DNA of 64,000 nucleotides from Syngnathus acus (Eukaryota > Chordata > Actinopteri > Syngnathiformes > Syngnathidae): assembly GCF_901709675.1 (NCBI RefSeq), contig NC_051103.1, positions 3,271,501 through 3,335,500 on the forward strand. The letters run 5' to 3'. The notes beneath the pieces were generated by a model. It saw only the letters and a list, made by a program, of their open reading frames with translations, was not told the DNA's origin and did not search any database. The position numbers and the translations under genes are program-made. Below, piece after piece: positions 39,528 to 53,385 of this stretch. Numbering within the stretch: the stretch's first letter is position 1; each line of letters begins with the position of its first letter.

Positions 39528-42500
39528 TTATAGGACGGTGCTCTCGCTGTCCAGCTCACAGTCTCTGGAAGGAGGCGGCGAGGAGACCGGCGCCGGCTGC
39601 GGGTCGGCGTTGAACTCCGGAACCAGAGTCCGACTCAGCCCTTTGAAGGTCATAGCCGGGTCTGAAAACCAAAAGAATAAAAGTTAACACAGATGATTCA
39701 TGGGACAAGCGTGTCAGTCCACCCAGATGTGTGCTCCTCATCCAGAATTCATGCACGTGACGTAAAGTGCTGCAAGTGAACCTAAAAGAGTTCCACCAGT
39801 AGGTGGCGCTGTTGGCTTTGGGGTGACAACAAGCAAATGGACGGTGAGATGAAGAAGTGTGATGGGAGTGACTCCACATGAAGTGAATGTTGTGTTGCAA
39901 AAGAGGGTCATGAGTCATGTGCACGCACGGATGTTGCGTGTCAGCTTTCGATACGTGATACGCCGAGAAAAGACGGTGTCGGATGGCCGCAGTGACACAA
40001 AGTACATGTCGGTGAACTACTGAACTACAAACCTCTCACACGAGCTTCTTTAACCTGTTAGAAATGCACATGTGACCGTTAGCGATCGAGCTGGAGGAGG
40101 AAAATGATGCGAGAGAAGCGGCTCACCCATCATCTTGTAAGCGGCGGCGCAGATACCGTTGGTGTCGCTGGCCATGGGGTTGGGCTGCGGAGGCGGGGGC
40201 ATGCTGGGCCGGTTTCGGGGTTTAGGGACGGGCCGCGGTCGGGGGAGCGAGCCCGTCTGGTAGGGCGACAGGGAAGCCGGGGTGACGTCTGAGCTGGGGG
40301 TGACAGGGGGCGGAGGGGAATCCGGAGGGGTGGGGGAGTCCGGCGGCGAGGGGTCCGCGCTCAGAGGATCCCCAGCGAGTTGAGTGGGGGAACTGGCTTG
40401 CGTCGGCGGCTCCGGGGGAGGATGGCTGGGGGCTTGGATGGGCGGCTGGTTACTGGAGTGGCGCCGGGGCGTGCTGTACACCTGAGAGTTGGGGGACGTG
40501 GAGGTCGGGGAGTGGCTGGACAGGGGTCTCGGAGGGGGGCTTAAGGGCTGGGATGAAGTGGACGGCTGGCCTGGCGGAGGGTTTGGCGGCTTGGGGGGAG
40601 CGGGGGCCTGTTTCTTGAAAACTGAGGATTGTGGGAGGAGGTGAAAATCATTTTTTTTGTTGATGGACTGACTCATGACTGCTTTTGTGAGTGCTCTCAC
40701 CTCGACGCGTCATATACGGACTGGTCGTGGTGCCCGTCTGGCCGGCGGATTGGCTCCCTGCTCCAGAACCGTTCCGCTGAAGCAGGGGGGTCGGTGCGGT
40801 TGTGGAGTCTCGCGGCTTTGAGTTGCTTGATGGAGGCAAAAGAAGACAAAACTTAAAGTACAGATTCCCACACATGCAGGAGTTTGATGGAGTAATAAAA
40901 GTCCGTTGTCCCTCAGCCTCTTAGAGAGCAGCAGAAGCAATCAAGCAGCTCTTACCTCAGCTCCTCCGTGTTCTGCGCCAGAAGCTGCTGAGCGGCAGCG
41001 AGCGCGGCGAGACCCTGTGCCAAGCTATGATGGCTGTCGGGCCCCGCCGCCCCCGGCTGGGGCTCGGCCGAGGGCTGCGAGACCTGCCCGGTGCCTTGTC
41101 CCTGCCCCAGAGCCTCCACAGGGGGTAAAGGTGGCTGGAAGGCGGGTGAGGTGTGCTGCTTTCTACCTAAGGTGGTACTGCCTCTACGGAGGGTGTGGTC
41201 CGAGTACTTGTTAGAGGTGCTACTTCGAGGACGGCGGCGAGAAAGTGAAGGAGACAAACAGAGAACACCACAGCAGTGATTACACCAGAAGAAGAATCAT
41301 CATAAACCCGGAATGAACCCAACTGTGTGTGAGTAGGGGTTAGCATCTAAAAAGCAGAAAGGTTAGTTTGTGGGACCCCCAACAAGCAAGCAAAATCAAA
41401 GTGCTTAAAGGCCAGCTAAACAAACAACGGAAAGTAAAAAGCTGTTTACTTGTCTTTGCGGCTTGAGTCTGTCTCCGGGCCCACCGAACTGCCCGGTCTC
41501 TTCCTCTCAATTGTGCCACTGTCATAATCCAGATGGTTGTTGTGGTTGGATGAGGGTACGGGCATGGAGAACATGCCAGACACGTTGAAGTCCACATCTG
41601 GGGAAAAAAACAACAACATCTTGCTCTATTCATCGGACGACAGGCCCTAAAATTGTTCAGAACCGGCTCCAAACTTCTTTGGGACGTAATGAAGACCTGT
41701 ACCTACCCTCGGGAAAGAACCAATCAGCATGCTGGATGATGGGTTCGATTATGGACACCACATGCACAGATGTAGCCGCAGCCATTTCTGCCAAACTCCT
41801 GAAAGCAAGAACATTTTTATGATGCAACCAAAATGTTAACTAATTTTTTTTTTTTTCCATCATCAACAAACTCACCCTTCTGTCTTAGCCCAGAGCAGAT
41901 TAGGTCCAAGGACAATGGCGATGTTACTGGGAGTCATTTTGTTGACTTCACTCTCCTGAGCCAGTTTAGCGAGAAACTTCACCAGATACCTACACGCCGA
42001 CGACAACGTCAGATAAAAGTTTACAATCGGTGAAGCATTGTGGGAATTGAGGGCTGGCTTACCTCAGGTTGGTTTTGTTGTTTTTAGGTAGCTTATCGCA
42101 TACAAGCCACAGAGCCTGAAGCCTCTTGTCCGAATCTGATAAACTATAACAGAAGAAGCAAAGATGCACACTGATGATCATTTTTGTTTTCCTTATCATT
42201 TGGAGGAAAATAAAAAGTGAAGGTCACGTGTTTGTCTTGCCTGCATGCTTGTGTCCATTCGTCATAAAGTTGGTGGGTCAATAAAGGTTCAGGGAGTTCT
42301 CTTAAGTAGGACTTCAGCGCTCCTAAAATTGCACAAATATTTCAGAACTTCCGTCGTCGATAAAGACGAGTTCCGCTTTGGCTCGTACCGGCGACGGCAT
42401 GGGGGTCGGAGTAGAACTCCTCCAGTTGTGAAGTGGAACAGTCCAGCGCTGCCTTGAGCTTTTTTAGCTTGGATGCCCCAGCTGCAATTCTGAACAGACC

Positions 42501-45500
42501 CTGACCACATAGAAGACAAAATGAAGCAAAACCAAATCGGAATTAGGAGTCAATTTTCATTCATCATCATGCTAGCTGAGCGGGCGGCGTTTCCGCATAT
42601 GTAAACAAGCTATTTTAAGCTCGCTTTCCGTTAGCGGAACGGTTAATCACGTCCACGGCACCGTGTGAGTTTTAATGAGCTGCGTCGGCACTTATTTCAC
42701 TTCAGGCAGCAAAACAAACTTTTTTTTTTTTTGGGGGGGCTGCTTTACCTCTTCCTTCATGCCAGTCTCTAATAGCATCATGACACAGGCTTCTATAGGC
42801 AGGGCGATTTCCCTCCCGCTCCTTTTCAGGTGTTCATCCAGCGCAGTGCCAAAGGCGGGCTTCTCAATCCATGAATCTGAACGCAAACAGAGAAATTCCT
42901 CATGAGCACATCATCACCATCTTTTTTTTTTTGATTCAAAAACATTTGACTGTCACTCTGCTGTGGCCTGGAATTGGTCGAGGCAGCGTTTTTGTGGGGT
43001 CAACAGTTTAGGTGAAGTCAGCAGGATTTATTGTGCGGCTGTTTTGTGTGGCAGGTGTTGCGCAACTCAACACTACACATTGAGCTGTGTGTAAAAAAAA
43101 AAAAAGATGTTCGCTCTACCTTGTTGAGCCTGAATGGTTGGTAACACACTCTCCAGTAAAGTGAGAGATTTTCGATGATATTCCGCCTGCGCTTCGAGAA
43201 GCTACGGGAAGAGGAAAGAAGAAAATGATGTCATACCAAACGACATTCCCACGGAAGCCAACGTGGCTTGACTTCCGGAACTCACCGTTAAGAAATAACA
43301 GGCGTAGTCTCCTTCCTTTGAGAAGAAACTATACATGTCTGCAGCAAGTTGGTCCTATTCAGGATAAAAAAAAAAAAAGTGAGCACATGCTCGTGAGTCA
43401 TAAATCCTCCTGTAAGGAAACACAACTCTACCCGAGCAGAAAATATGACATAGTTCTTACAGCAGAGCGACACTAAAACGCACCAATGACCAATTTCAAT
43501 AGCCGACACACGCGGGCGGAAGCTGACGGGGCATTTTGGGACATCCGCGTGCGTCAGCAAACTGGCGGGGAAGGCCCGAAAGGTCTTGGAATGTTCACTC
43601 GCTGCTGTACTGTTTCGCCGGGGGCCTACGCAGACTATAAAAGGACAGCCGGTATTCCTTTTAAAAGTCACCTGATTGCTTTTGTTTACCTTGCAAACTT
43701 CCATTTTGTTCATGGCCTCGTCCACCTCCTCCTTGAGAAGGTCCGCCTTAGCTGTCAGTGCTTGAGTGTTTGTTCCTGAGATTATCGATTTGGTCGCCTG
43801 CAACCATCTGCGTTTGGAGACGCCGCGATGTCAACGAGTGAGTCGGAGCGGGAAGAAAAATAATAAAATATGGCGACGAGACAGACCTCGCTCTGGCGGA
43901 ATCGTAGTCCAGCACTAACTTGGCCAACTGTTTCCTCTGTTTCAGAATATTGGGGATGTCCACCTAGAAGAACATTTTTATTTGAAAAATCTGATTCATG
44001 ACCCGCTTCTTCTTTGGTTTCTGACCTCGGCAAGCTGGCTGAGAGGATCCAGCACGTCTTTCTCTATCTGCAGCTCGTGCTGCATCAATTCGGACGCCAG
44101 ACGACTCTCGGCGTCCCCGCACACCTCCATCATCTTCCTGTCGGTGCAGATTGGGACAACCTTGTGACTTTTTGGAAGCGAGGGGGAAAAGATTTATCAA
44201 GCGATGAGCCAACTCACCCTATTAAAGAGTCTTCACCCAACTGATTTCCACCTTCCACCATAGCTTGGGACAACGCCGTCAGGGGAAGCTTTTTCTGCAG
44301 CGGATGGAAGAAAAACAAAATGAGATTCATCTCAATCCGAAGCACTTGAAAATCAACCACAGTTTGTGTTCCTATTCCAAAAGCGTGAGGTCGAGGCCGA
44401 TGGAAATGTCAGAGACTTTCCATCGAGAGGTGCATTCGCAAAGTCAGGAAGAGGAAGTGAGCTTTCTGAGAAGAGAGCGGGAAGTTTAATGGGACACAAG
44501 AGGTGACTAGATGAAGTGAAGTTTTCTTTCCAAGCACCTTGAAAACAGGCAAAATGTATGCGTCCACCCAAAAAGTCATGCAAAGTGAATGGAAAGAGCT
44601 AAAGAAAGTTTTGATTTTTTAAAACAGGCTAAGGTGATGGGACATTTTTTTTATTTTTATTTACCTGACCATTTCCTGTATAGAGGCGTGGTACGGACTG
44701 TAGTGAGTGAAAAAAAACAAAAAAAACACCGTAACGGATCAAGTTGCTATCTGGTGTTGGATCAGAACCAAAAGTCCACTCACGTGTCTTTTCTCGGCAT
44801 CTGCGCCGATGTGTCCCTGTAGACATGAGACCATTTTTTTGTGTGTGTTGTGGGACACCACACGCACCAACTCCATCCGCCGCTCAATCTGTTCGATAAG
44901 ACAAAAAAAACAAATATTTTGCTTGATGGCTTTGAGTGGATTTGCCTCGAAGGGAGTTCAAAGTTCAGCCGTGATTGATAAGGCCGGTCCCGCAGAGCAA
45001 CGTTGGAATGTTATCTTGAAAGGCTCATCGGAAGCGTTTCCCATGGCAACGGTGGCTGTGTTAAAAAAAAAAAGGGCGTCGGGGTTACACAGGCTTTCTC
45101 CTGTCTGCGGCCCGGCGACACAGATCCGCTGTGTTTGCGATATAATACTCTCATTGATTAGCCGGTCAATGATGGGAGTCACAGTTATTTTGGTCGGAAG
45201 CCAAGTGAAGGTCCTTGTGATGCCAGGTGCTCGAGCGGGTCGGTTAGCGTCAACAATGTAGCGCGGCATTTCCCTCGAGGAAATAAGGAAAAGGCTGCTT
45301 TATCTCTGAAAAAGCTGGCACCAGGAAAGGAAGAAAGCCGGGCTGAGTTTTAAAACAATGTTCCATGAGAACACCGGGGTCTGGAGGGGACCAAAAAAAA
45401 AAAAAAAAAGGGAGGATCAAGCAAATTCCAGACAATTGTGTTCCAAAAACAGAACCGAGTCAGAATTCCACCGCCCCGTCTCCTTTTGGCCTCCCGTCGC

Positions 45501-48500
45501 TCTTACGTCACTCGTGACCCGTGGCGGCCCCCGGCATTCCCCAAACAGCTGGGTCGAGTACAAACTCGCCAGACGCACGAGATCTCTATATCGCTACTCG
45601 GGGCTGAGCACGGTTCGTACTTGGCGCAAAAAAACAAAAAGGGGGATTCCCTTTATGGAGGAAATATTGGTTATGCATCACTAGGAAATGGCTTCCTTTC
45701 AAAACAGGAAAAAGAATTTTCCAAAGGGTACCCACAGGGTGTGTCTCACCGGTTCTAACCAATTAGGGACAATCCCATGACGTACTACAGGCCAGGGAAT
45801 CCCAGAAACAAAGAAGGTGCCTGTCTTGTTACCTCTATTTGTTTTTTGGTTTCTAAGAGAAAGGTGAAAAAAAAAAAAAAAATGACTCACTCAGGGTGAG
45901 GTTAAATGTCAAGACTAATTTGCTGGCAATGGAAAAGTGTAGCAGAGGTTGCTTGCTCAAATTTCAAGGGAGCTCAACAGAAAAATGATTTTGAAGACAT
46001 TAAATCCAAAAATGTGCCGTTTGCTTATGTGTCGCTTATATAACAATCGCTGCAATCTTGTTTTCTCAAAGCGACATATTTGTGTTTGACCTGTATGGAT
46101 GACAACACCCAGTTGCACACAAAGAAGCTTCATGGCTGGAATGCCTTTGGTGAGCTGCCACTATTTGGCGACAACTCCACCTGTTTCCTCAAGCAGAGGT
46201 GTTAACAGGCACAAGGAGATGTTACACATCACGCTGACCTCTGACGCATGGCTCGGGGCTTCTTTGTTATTGTGGCAGTGTTTGGGCGAGTGTCCGTCAA
46301 CAGTTCTTTGTTCAATGGGGAAAAAGTGAAATCTTAAGAGATCGTTTGTTAAATTTAACCTATTTTTTATATATTTATTTTTGCTGTGTTAAGTTGTTTT
46401 TACTTGAAATTAAATTGTCACATTTGCTTATTTTAAAATTTAAATTATATTATATCATTTTATTCTGTTGGCAGATAATTTTGCTTATTTTAAGTATTAT
46501 TTTTCTCAATTAAAATTTTTTTTGTCTTAAAATTTCCAGTGGAATTTTTGCAGTATAGATCAAGTGAACGTCATCACTAAAAGAATGTAGCACAAAATTA
46601 AATGATTTTTTTTTGTGAACAGGACGCTGTCACAGATTTTTGTCAAATGCTAGGAAAAAAAAAAAAAAAAAACATGGAGCATGAGCAACACGTAACAGAT
46701 GCAGCCTTTCCCTGGATGAGGTAACAAGTGGTCACAGCCAAAGTCAGATTAATGGTTTACCTGTAAAAGGTCATCGCTGAGAACTTCTGTTTTCTCCGCT
46801 CTGCCAATGAGAAAGAAAAACAAAAAAGGAATCCATCAATACCGAGAAAGCAAAAGTAGCCATGTTGGATGAAAATGAATGAAAACGATTTGGGAACCTT
46901 ATCTGGTACAACCAATTCCACAAAGCTACAAAAACAAAACGTATTAAATAAAATACTAATTGCAAAAAACATGGCACAGTTTCAAACAGGGAGTTGTTTC
47001 AGCTCCAATTTATATGTGATGACTCACACGTGGAGAGCAACAACACAGCGGTGCCCGACCCGATCCTATAATTAGTCAGCTAATAGTTGGGCCCGGTGAG
47101 GTCAGACAGATTAAATTCAATTAAAGGGAGAGGGCGCAGTGAGAAAGAACTAATGCTAACACCTTCAACCATTGCTACTGTGACTCAGCAGACTGCAGCA
47201 ATGCATAAATGATCAAATATGGGTGGTTCTCAGAAAGCGTGGTCCTTTAGAATAGTCAGCCATAGAATTTAGTCAGCCATCTTGAATCCGCCACTCACTT
47301 TCCTTGTCGCTAAACGAGATGGTTTGACTGAAGTCAACCTGTAGACACTCTTGAGTCTGCAATTTAGGTAACGGGAGCTTTGAATGAGGCTGTGGTCTTG
47401 ATGAACTGTAGTAACCCCATCAGAGCTGGAGAACAGCTGCTTTCCATTACAAACATGGAGGAAGAGAGCAGGCAGTAACAGCGAGACCGACACAGACGGG
47501 GAGGATAGTTTGGGGGTTCCATGGAAAGAAACACAAATACTGAGGTTCGGGGATGGTGGGGGGGTTACGAGCGCTGAAGTAATCGAAAGCCAATGCATGG
47601 AAAAAAAAAAAAAAAATCATGACGTGCAGAGAATGAAGCTGCGGAATAATGTATATGAACTGAACAGAACTTTCTGCTCAATTGGGGGGGGGGGAAGCAA
47701 AAAATATTATAAAGTGGGATTGTGAAGCCACGGTGTGGGATTACTTGTTCCGCTGTACGCGTTCAGAGATATTTATGTGGTTTGGGTGAAATGCTAATTG
47801 ATGTAGTCATCAAACATGCCGAGCCTGTAACCCTGCATTCTCAACCAAGCTAACGTGGACTGTCTTGGCCGCATGGGAATAAACTTTGGGCGAAAATGCG
47901 TGTTCCATCCCCAGTCGGGAATGGTAACCATGGTGATTTACTATCAAAGTGGAAGTGGAGTAACAGAAGCCTGCCACCGGAAGCACAATAGAGCTTCTGT
48001 TAACAGACAATCAGCGAGCTGACGAGCAGGGAGGGTCTTTCTCTTTGCAACAGTTGGCAGCTTGAGGCAGACAGTAATGGATACTGGACCTGGATGAAAG
48101 GAACCGAGAGAATCATTGACTGACTCGGCCCGTGTTATTTCCTCTAATGCAACTGACCATGTGAGCAATCCATCTAGCACTGGACTAACGCTAATTGTTG
48201 TTGCGCAACAATTTTTTTTTTTTTAAACTCGTTCACTCCCATTGACGGCTATAGACGTCAAAGATCTATTTGAACTGTGACTTAGTTAACCATTAAAGAA
48301 CCAAATATTTTGAATGGAAAATATTCGAATTAGCGCCAATTTTTCAACTTTTTCGGTCTTACCCATTTCAACTGGATGAAAAGCAAACTTTTACGGTTGA
48401 ACAAAAAGCCATCTCGTCTCGCTTGCCACTAAACCAAATAAACATCCGACACACCTTACAGTCCCTAGGGCAGATTCTCTTGACACTCAAGAAAACACCC

Positions 48501-49792
48501 ATTTTCCCTTTATTCAATTGTGACATTGAGTCAGGAGGAAGTCGCCCTTCCGACGCCGACTGAATTAGTTCGGATTGCATAACGCTTAGCTAGCTGAGGC
48601 ATCAGAAAGGATTATACAATGGTTTAGAATGTGAGATCAATATCGTGCTGATTAATCAAACCAGATCAACCAAGTCAACAATTACGGATGTTTTTCTTTC
48701 ACCGGACTTTAATGCCAATCTGAAATAATCACGTGTAGCTTGGCCATGCATCAATCTTGCCAGCTCGGCGTCTCTCGCTAGAATGTAGCGGTTTGTCTCT
48801 GGGAGGCGGTTTCCTGTTTGCAAAAGCAGCAGAAGGAGAGATTTCCTCTCAGAGGCCGCATGCTGGACATAGCATACTGCCTTTTGCACAATCGCAGGAA
48901 CCCAAGGGGGGCAGCCGAGACGCAGACACGAATACATGCGCCACCTTCGGTTTTTGCTGTAATCCAAAACAGCAAATCACCTGGAGGAGAGGAAGGAGAC
49001 TTGCTCGTGCGTGAAAGTAATGCATTCTCTCATGCGTCTGCTTTCTGCATTAAGTTCCTCTCAGCTTTAATTTACAACTGGTTTAGCCTATGAAAGCATA
49101 TTATGAGGATACCAGCCGCAGTGGCTCTTAAAGCTACTTAGTGAACATTATAGGCGTGCTCTTGTTTAGGTGCTACACACGCTGTTCATAAAAAGTACAA
49201 GAGGTTTTTATAATCAAAAATATCTGCAGACATTATGAATAAATTCACTCAATTAAACACCATCTATGAATTACTTCCATTTAATTTGCATGTCATTCAT
49301 AGAGGCACAACTATGTCAATAATCATGAAAAGTATGCTTAGAATGTGCTACGTCTTATCTTCAAGCATATTAAAGTCATTATCTTATGATAAGGTATGAT
49401 AAGGAGCATTGTAATTGCATCTCAAATTATTATATTGCTTCATACAATGTTAACAGGCTGGATTCGAACCTTGAACCTCATCTTACTGTTGCTTCTACAT
49501 GCTGTAATGCAATTGATTTTTCTTTTTAAAGAATCCCTAATTTGGGAACTACTGCAAAAATATATATAAAAAAAACAACAACACATCGTCTCCATTCATG
49601 TGACATTCCTTTCACAGCCCCATAGCAAGACTTCACTGTATGAAGGAAAAGTTATGAAAGATAACACAATGCGCACACCTTATAAAATTATATTACGGAA
49701 AATACACAAGAATAAATAACGCACAGTTGCAATACTTGCCTGCCAACTGTTTGATTGGCGAGCTGCTTCATGCGATTAAACTGCTTCTTCAT
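39528..49792 (-). CDS. arhgap17: Rho GTPase-activating protein 17 (RICH1/nadrin), 20 coding exons
   Basis: A BAR-domain RhoGAP for Cdc42/Rac1 acting at tight junctions and in exocytosis. Exons (minus): 49740-49792, 46761-46800, 44784-44888, 44218-44294, 44026-44137, 43887-43963, 43690-43807, 43286-43354, 43120-43201, 42749-42876, 42389-42500, 42241-42322, 42063-42143, 41876-41989, 41707-41798, 41450-41597, 40956-41222, 40701-40825, 40127-40621, 39528-39661. The total is 2511 nt, 836 aa. BAR spans about 1-245 (MKKQFNRMKQLANQTVGRAE, IPNILKQRKQLAKLVLDYDS). RhoGAP spans about 250-445 with the arginine finger in EGLFRI and NKMTPSNIAIVLGPNLLW. A Ser/Pro-rich tail holds SH3-type sites (APAPPKPPNPPPG, LPRPRPVPKPR) and ends ESTVL, a PDZ ligand. 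Introns 1 and 12 are GC-AG (AG|gcaagt at 49739; AG|gcaaga at 42240). ARHGAP44 is the closest alternative, but sequence and the lcmt1 neighbour favour ARHGAP17. Confidence 0.93.
39796..39810 (+). promoter_or_regulatory. CTCF-like motif in the last arhgap17 intron
   Basis: CCAGTAGGTGGCGCT, a full match to the CTCF core consensus, inside the last intron. Confidence 0.45.
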
Positions 49793-50559
49793 TTTCTGTT
49801 CCGTTCCACTCGAGTCCTCCGAAAGTTCACACTTGGAAAAAAATGTTGACTTGAGATTGTCATGAAGTTTGCACTGCCTCTCCCCGTTTTCAACTTTGCC
49901 AGCTGTCGCTATGACAGGCAAAACATGCGCGAGCCATTTGAGCCTAAAGCCAATTAACAAGAGTTGGTAGCTTGCTAGCTTCTACGTTCGCCTTTCCCAA
50001 GTGGAAATGTCTTCTGGATGGTGCAACGGCATGGTCCAAGAACTTGCTCTTCACCGGTTGCGGCGACCTTTTGCAGGGGCCCGGACGGTGCCCGGTTGTT
50101 GTTTGCTTGGTGACACCCGCTAGCCGACGAGCTAATCCGTCAAAACGCTTTTTCCCCTGTGCAAGAGGAGAGAGTGAACTGCAGGAGAGGGAGAGCGAGC
50201 GAGAGAGATAGAAAGACGCCCGTCCACTAGAGGGCGATAATGCAACACATAGCTGGTTGCCAAGCGCCAATAAACACCGAAGTAAACCCTCCTGCGCATT
50301 ATTGTATTTATGTTCCAAACTTCACCGTTATAACTAGCCGTCCGAAAGTATGATACAAGGTTTGCTTTAAATTGTAAAGAAATCTGTTTTAATCACTGTC
50401 ATAGTGATCTTATTCTGTTAGTAAGCTGACATATGTATGTGTCCCCTTCTTGTCTAATACGCACAATCTGCTAGCATTGTTAGCCTGACAGCTAGCCTCC
50501 TGCAAGAGTGCAATGGTAAAGTTGTTTCAATTGGTGAGATTTTGCATTTAGGATCGTTC
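49793..50559. promoter_or_regulatory. Bidirectional promoter arhgap17 / lcmt1
   Basis: 767 bp separate the two divergent start codons. The stretch 49960-50270 is GC-richer with several CpGs (AGTGGAAATGTCTTC, GCGGCGACC, GCCGACGAGC) and probably holds both transcription starts. On the arhgap17 side an upstream ATG at 49960 (minus) is in frame with the conserved start and would add 56 residues. On the lcmt1 side an ATG at 50512 is followed by a stop before the main ATG. Confidence 0.6.
50224..50238 (+). promoter_or_regulatory. CTCF-like motif in arhgap17/lcmt1 promoter
   Basis: CCACTAGAGGGCGAT matches the CTCF core and shares TCCACTAGAGGGCGA with the motif at 53087. Confidence 0.45.
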
Positions 50560-52282
<1,723 letters not shown>

Positions 52283-53385
52283 CTGGAATTTCTCCACGTC
52301 ATTGGATGAGTAGTTATATGGAAAAGGAGACATTTATCATCTGTGCATCATTGGATTTGTTCTGCCGGCTTTTCATCAAGCCATTTGTGGGCCAGTGCAG
52401 ACAAAAACAATCAAACCTCTTTGCATGTCATTTGTAAGCCAACTCATCAAGGTGGAATAGTTATAGAATGTCTTTTAAAAAAACAAAAAAAGTGCCATTT
52501 CCTTTATTTATTGATGAATTGCTCACCCCTACTCCTTTCCATAAATGCTCAAAGCAGAACGGAAAATACGCACTGTACTTCTGGATTTGCTCGTGTTATT
52601 TTAATACCATGAAATTGAATCTATATTAAATATCTGAATGTTGTCAATTGAATAATTCGTTTTCTGTATTTTCCCCACATTTACTCTGAAAAAAACATAG
52701 CTGCCCAGTGTCAAACAAGGCATTGTGTTATTGTAAAGTTAAAAAAAAAAAAAAAAAAAGCACTTATACAAACTAGAAAGGACAAACTTAGGTTACACAA
52801 ATTGTACCTGTCTGCTAATACAGAAAACATTCACTCCCAATGTACTTAAATCCTTAAATCTGGTAAGCATGCATAGACCTGTGTCAATTCTCAACAATTG
52901 ATTGATTTACATTTCAGTAGTTAGTCTTAGAATACAAACAAATATCAAAATAAAAAAGTCAAGATAGATACTTAGCCACATGACATTTGTGACCATTTCC
53001 ATGCAAAAGGACAATAGAAAAACACTACAATGTAGGATAAATTAAGATTAGTAGCACAAAATGTCAAATTAAATGAGTGCAACTGTCCACTAGAGGGCGA
53101 CAAATGACAATTCCATAAAGAACAAATGAAGTGGGAGCCAACAAAATAGGATTTCTTTCTTGATACGGTCCACAAGTGTGTCTCAATCAGATTGTACATT
53201 TTATAAGTGCTTTAACTCGATGATATGCAGTTAATGATTTTTCCGTTGATCTTTTTAACAATTGAAAAAATGAAAAGGAAAACTTGACAAGCAATTTTCT
53301 TATTGCTGCTCGCCTCTCAGCATTCACACAACAAAATGTCTCTTGCAATTCCTTACTTGGTTTTTTTTTTGGAGAAGGGGGGTAT
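52283..53385. other. Converging 3' ends of lcmt1 and rnps1
   Basis: ATTAAA near 52625 is a possible lcmt1 poly(A) signal. The rest is AT-rich and includes an A-run at 52741-52759. The rnps1 3' UTR lies on the minus strand. No extra gene seen. Confidence 0.5.
53087..53101 (+). promoter_or_regulatory. CTCF-like motif between lcmt1 and rnps1
   Basis: CCACTAGAGGGCGAC matches the CTCF core, in the gap between two converging genes. Confidence 0.4.
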
